Of a stretch of DNA of 64,000 nt, positions 61,289 to 64,000 are shown one piece after another. Positions within the stretch are counted from its first letter, which is position 1, and every line of letters starts with the position of its first letter. The stretch covers positions 5,189 through 69,188 of the forward strand of contig SFRL01000016.1 in the NCBI GenBank assembly GCA_004562765.1, given 5' to 3'. Under the pieces are notes generated by a model. That model made no database searches. It was not told the origin of the DNA and saw only the letters and a program-made list of their open reading frames with translations. The position numbers and the translations under genes were made by a program. The DNA comes from a bacterium (GTDB lineage: Bacteria > Bacillota > Clostridia > Lachnospirales > Lachnospiraceae).

Positions 61289-61721
61289 CGTTTTTCTCCT
61301 GAATCACAATAGAATGAAAATGAAGTTCTGTAAGTCCGCCATTGATCAGCTGCATCGTGTAGCTGTATGTTTTTAGCGGACACTTAAAATCTGTAACGGT
61401 ATCCCGTATATTCAAATATCCTGCCTCGTTTCCATAACGGTCATAAAATACCAGCCGGACCAGACAATGCTGATGCTTTGGCACATCTATGTTGACTGTG
61501 ATGCTGTAGCTGCTCTCTCCGTCAATGATCGGCAGCGACGGCTCAATATGCTGTTCCTGAAAATTAGTCATGGAATACCACGTCTTGATCACGGTTCCGG
61601 GGGGCATGAGTGTATTGCGAAATTCCACATCTTCCCGGCTGTGAAAAATGAGCTGGGAGCCATGCAGATATGTATCCGAGCTGTATTCATTCCAATAAAT
61701 ATTCCACTTTCCTGCTGCCAT
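61269..61721 (-). CDS. asp3: accessory Sec system protein Asp3
   Basis: 150 residues. The family is recognised from its place between asp2 and secA2 and from sequence such as WNIYWNEYSSDTYLHGS and LMPPGTVIKTWYSMTNFQ, with IPKHQHCLVRLVFYDRYGNE-like text near 90. Asp3 is a carbohydrate-binding-module-like protein that joins Asp1 and Asp2 in a complex needed for export. Its ATG overlaps the asp2 stop (TAATG), and its end overlaps secA2. Confidence 0.88.
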   Translation of the reverse strand: MAAGKWNIYWNEYSSDTYLHGSQLIFHSREDVEFRNTLMPPGTVIKTWYSMTNFQEQHIEPSLPIIDGESSYSITVNIDVPKHQHCLVRLVFYDRYGNEAGYLNIRDTVTDFKCPLKTYSYTMQLINGGLTELHFHSIVIQEKNVGTAGR

Positions 61722-63226
61722 TATCTCTTAACCTCTCTGCCAAAATCCTCTGACAACACCTTCCGGTACTGACTGATAAACCACTGTACGACCAGATTGG
61801 TATTGTCATTTTGCCTTCCATGAATTCCCTTTCCATACACCTGCACACCACCGGACTGCAGATGCTCCAGCAGCATCGCATAGCCATCCGTATCATAGTC
61901 ATCTTCCAGCATATAGGCAACAATAAATTTTGTTTTACTCCAATCCGCCGCATCAAACTTGTCCCAAAACTTTTGATTCAAAGCCAAAACTGCCGCATCA
62001 TCCGTATTCCCGCTCAGATATTGTAGCACATCCAGCGAAGCCGGAAATACTCCGGGACGCAATCGTTTTTCATTTAACGCCACATTCCCGATACTCACCA
62101 ACGGCTTTCCGACGATCACCGCATGTGGACGCAGCTCACTTCCGTAATACAAAGCGCCACAAGCTCCCATAGATAAACCGGAAAAGATCATCTGCTCCGA
62201 TGTAAAGCCCAACTCCTCCATATATGTCCGGATCACATCTGCCAGCAGCGTTTCATATTCCTCTGAGCCCATATAAAAGCATCCGCCCTCCAGACATGCC
62301 TCTGAAAGCAGCAAAAACGGACCACCCATATTCCGCATCAGATGATAATTCTCAAATCCTTCCCGCTGCTTATATCCGCAGAAATAAACATTAAGCGGCG
62401 GCTTCCGGTCGCCCGGATCAAAATACGCAAAGATCTCCTCCCGCTTCGATGTCACATAACGGACTCCTCCCGGAAGAAAATAGCCATGACTGCCTCTGGA
62501 ATATCGGTTATGAAGGGCGATGATCCGAAGATCCCCATTTCCTTTTGCGCGAACAGATGCAAACACTGGTCCATCTCCCTTTCTCCCTTCGATGCGCACC
62601 ACCTGCTCCATCTGTTTCTCATCAAAAGTCCAATGACCGATCACATCCGAACTGCTTCCCTCCGCAAACTGCGTAAGCTCCAGCATGATCTCAACCTGCG
62701 GATCCTTCTCATACTCCAGCCAGAGATCAAGCACCTGATGCTGAAACAACGGAATGTTATTGCGCCAAAAAGCAGCCTGCCTCATACTGCTGCCAAAATC
62801 GCCCTGCAGGGTCAGATCATGATTCCCGTTCCATCTGACGGTACCGGAAAAATGTTCCGCAACCGTCAATTTCGTCATCTGATATTTCTCTCCATACGAT
62901 CTGGTAAAATAAAACCGGATCTCCCGGGATAAAAATTCCTGTACCTGCGACTTTTGCAACACCTGTCCGCATTTCTGTGCATAGAGATCTTTCATTTTTC
63001 CTTCGATTACGACATTCTCTGTCACATACAGCGTATAGGCACGTATTGAAGCATTCAGAGCATCATACTCCTCTTCGCGCGGTTGCCGATCCAAAAACAC
63101 CATATCAAAGAGTTTCGCAGATGCTTTTGTAAAACCCGAAGCATAGACCCACTGCACATATCCCGGCAGGCGATACTGTTTCTTCCAATTTTCAGTTCCC
63201 AGTTGTAAGATACGAATTTCGTTCAA
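61721..63226 (-). CDS. asp2: accessory Sec system protein Asp2
   Basis: 501 residues. The C-terminal half is an alpha/beta hydrolase with the nucleophile motif MIFSGLSMGACGALYYG near 345-361 and LEDDYDTDGY and HGRQNDN near the end. In streptococci Asp2 is an O-acetyltransferase acting on GlcNAc of the exported glycoprotein and also needed for transport. The only plausible start is a TTG with GAGG 12 bases before it, so its translation may be weak. A promoter lies just upstream. Confidence 0.9.
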   Translation of the reverse strand: MNEIRILQLGTENWKKQYRLPGYVQWVYASGFTKASAKLFDMVFLDRQPREEEYDALNASIRAYTLYVTENVVIEGKMKDLYAQKCGQVLQKSQVQEFLSREIRFYFTRSYGEKYQMTKLTVAEHFSGTVRWNGNHDLTLQGDFGSSMRQAAFWRNNIPLFQHQVLDLWLEYEKDPQVEIMLELTQFAEGSSSDVIGHWTFDEKQMEQVVRIEGRKGDGPVFASVRAKGNGDLRIIALHNRYSRGSHGYFLPGGVRYVTSKREEIFAYFDPGDRKPPLNVYFCGYKQREGFENYHLMRNMGGPFLLLSEACLEGGCFYMGSEEYETLLADVIRTYMEELGFTSEQMIFSGLSMGACGALYYGSELRPHAVIVGKPLVSIGNVALNEKRLRPGVFPASLDVLQYLSGNTDDAAVLALNQKFWDKFDAADWSKTKFIVAYMLEDDYDTDGYAMLLEHLQSGGVQVYGKGIHGRQNDNTNLVVQWFISQYRKVLSEDFGREVKR

Positions 63227-63251
63227 TTAATTCTATAACCTCTTTTTGTTT

Positions 63252-63280
63252 ATTTTAGCAGATATCTGTTATATACGCAA
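63252..63280 (-). promoter_or_regulatory. sigma-A promoter of the asp2-asp3-secA2 operon
   Basis: TTGCGT and TAAAAT with a 17-base spacer on the minus strand. A perfect palindrome CAGATATCTG lies inside the spacer. Confidence 0.55.
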
Positions 63281-63282
63281 AG

Positions 63283-63312
63283 GAATGACTACCTCGTCAG
63301 AAGCAGTCATTC
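63283..63312 (-). terminator. hairpin after the Asp-Thr repeat gene
   Basis: GAATGACT and AGTCATTC pair over a 14-base loop, followed by CTTTG. It is a weak terminator or attenuator between the surface protein gene and asp2. Confidence 0.45.
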
Positions 63313-63330
63313 TCTTTCTCTACCTTCTAT

Positions 63331-64000
63331 TTATTTCATATCATCTTTTTTCTTTTTATGCTTCCCTGCTCCAAAAAGACCTGTCAAAGAAGCAACTGCG
63401 GTTCCAAACCAGGTGAGCGTCATCGTATCACCGGTTTCGGGATTACTGTCAACCAGCGGCACCGGATCGTCCGGAAGTTCCACCAGTTCTTCCGGCTCTG
63501 CAACAGCCAGCGGCACCGGTTCGTCCGGAAGATCAGTCAACGGTCCATCCTCATCCGGAATGTCTGCTAACGGCACCGGATCATCCTCAATGTCTGTATC
63601 CGTGTCAGTGTCAGTATCCGTGTCCGTGTCTGTGTCGGTATCCGTATCAGTATCTGTGTCGGTATCCGTATCTGTATCGGTATCGGTATCCGTGTCGGTG
63701 TCGGTATCCGTATCCGTATCAGTATCTGTGTCCGTATCCGTATCTGTATCGGTATCGGTATCCGTGTCCGTATCGGTATCTGTGTCGGTGTCCGTGTCAG
63801 TGTCAGTGTCGGTATCCGTGTCCGTATCGGTATCTGTGTCGGTATCGGTATCGGTATCCGTATCTGTGTCGGTATCCGTGTCTGTATCGGTATCCGTATC
63901 AGTGTCCGTGTCCGTATCGGTATCCGTATCAGTGTCCGTGTCCGTATCGGTATCCGTGTCTGTATCGGTATCGGTATCCGTATCAGTGTCTGTATCCGTA
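63331..64000 (-). CDS. poly-(Asp-Thr) surface protein with NPETG anchor, N-terminus beyond window
   Basis: The last 222 residues are visible. Reading toward the C-terminus they are an uninterrupted Asp-Thr dipeptide repeat (68 visible units), a run of DEDGPL/DEPVPL/DDPVPL motifs, and an anchor NPETGD with a hydrophobic stretch and KHKKKKDDMK. Such anchors are cut by sortase and joined to the wall. Serine-rich or Ser-Asp repeat adhesins are the known cargo of SecA2/Asp; here Thr takes the place of Ser. The neighbouring asp2, asp3 and secA2 suggest that the protein is glycosylated on Thr and exported by them. The N-terminal domain is unknown. Confidence 0.85.
   Translation of the reverse strand, partial: TDTDTDTDTDTDTDTDTDTDTDTDTDTDTDTDTDTDTDTDTDTDTDTDTDTDTDTDTDTDTDTDTDTDTDTDTDTDTDTDTDTDTDTDTDTDTDTDTDTDTDTDTDTDTDTDTDTDTDTDTDTDTDTDTDTDTDTDIEDDPVPLADIPDEDGPLTDLPDEPVPLAVAEPEELVELPDDPVPLVDSNPETGDTMTLTWFGTAVASLTGLFGAGKHKKKKDDMK
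63592..63999 (-). repeat. six-base coding repeat for (Asp-Thr)n
   Basis: 408 bases of GAY-ACN codons. Every second codon is Thr and all four Thr codons occur; both Asp codons occur. No other residue interrupts the repeat, which continues past the window edge. Confidence 0.95.

Noticed and set aside
63592..63999. Short tandem repeat that could be read as a CRISPR-like or satellite array
   Set aside because: The period is six bases and the tract is an open frame coding only Asp and Thr up to a wall anchor; no spacers are present.

Overview
The window reads as chromosome of a Gram-positive anaerobe of the class Clostridia, most likely a gut Lachnospiraceae-type bacterium. The sequence supports this through AddA/AddB in place of RecBCD, DinR-type LexA boxes, a CIRCE element, SLH-domain and NPETG-anchored surface proteins, a SecA2/Asp2/Asp3 accessory Sec branch, and many LytTR, WYL, BlaI/BlaR, TetR and ECF-sigma regulators. 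About four fifths of the genes are on the minus strand. No rRNA, tRNA, CRISPR array or complete insertion sequence was seen.

Layout. 1-2.9 kb: a partial GNAT acetyltransferase, an unrecognised 559-residue protein and a small HTH protein. 2.7-4.6 kb: an ECF sigma/DUF4179 anti-sigma operon. 4.6-7.1 kb: a BlaR1-like sensor protease and a 5'-truncated BlaI-like repressor, ending in a triple 21-bp-spaced repeat. 7.1-8.2 kb: a cation diffusion facilitator. 8.2-9.9 kb: an AAA/PD-(D/E)XK protein. 10-14 kb: a heterodimeric ABC exporter whose upstream gene has an apparent 1-nt frameshift at its 5' end. 14.1-16.4 kb: a radical SAM and DUF4130 gene pair behind a promoter with two LexA boxes. 16.4-18.7 kb: htpG behind a CIRCE element. 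19.2-35.3 kb: a long minus-strand block holding a PrsA-like lipoprotein, an FAD oxidoreductase, maf, addA, addB, a MacB-type efflux system and an SLH protein. 35.4-38.3 kb: a second ECF sigma with a membrane beta-propeller partner. 38.4-40.8 kb: a cupin, a decayed MATE pseudogene and a RhuM-family gene. 41-44.1 kb: a TetR-controlled ABC-2 transporter with matching operators at both promoters. 44.1-46.6 kb: a WYL regulator, ClbS/DfsB, TfoX-N and GyrI-like gene row. 46.8-49.1 kb: an alpha/beta hydrolase, LytTR and DUF3021 operon with tandem sites upstream. 49.1-52 kb: a GH2 glycosidase.

52-64 kb is devoted to the cell surface: an NPETG-anchored PETP-repeat protein; a PilT/PilC/pilin-like gene row without PilB; a secreted transglutaminase-like protein; SecA2, Asp3 and Asp2; and, at the window edge, the C-terminal part of a surface protein made of an uninterrupted Asp-Thr dipeptide repeat followed by an NPETG anchor.

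Most interesting candidates: (1) the row that pairs ClbS/DfsB with a GyrI-like protein, two unrelated families both known for hydrolysing cyclopropane genotoxins, behind a WYL regulator; (2) the poly-(Asp-Thr) surface protein next to accessory Sec genes and a minimal pilus-like machine; (3) the radical SAM/DUF4130 pair with a textbook two-operator SOS promoter.
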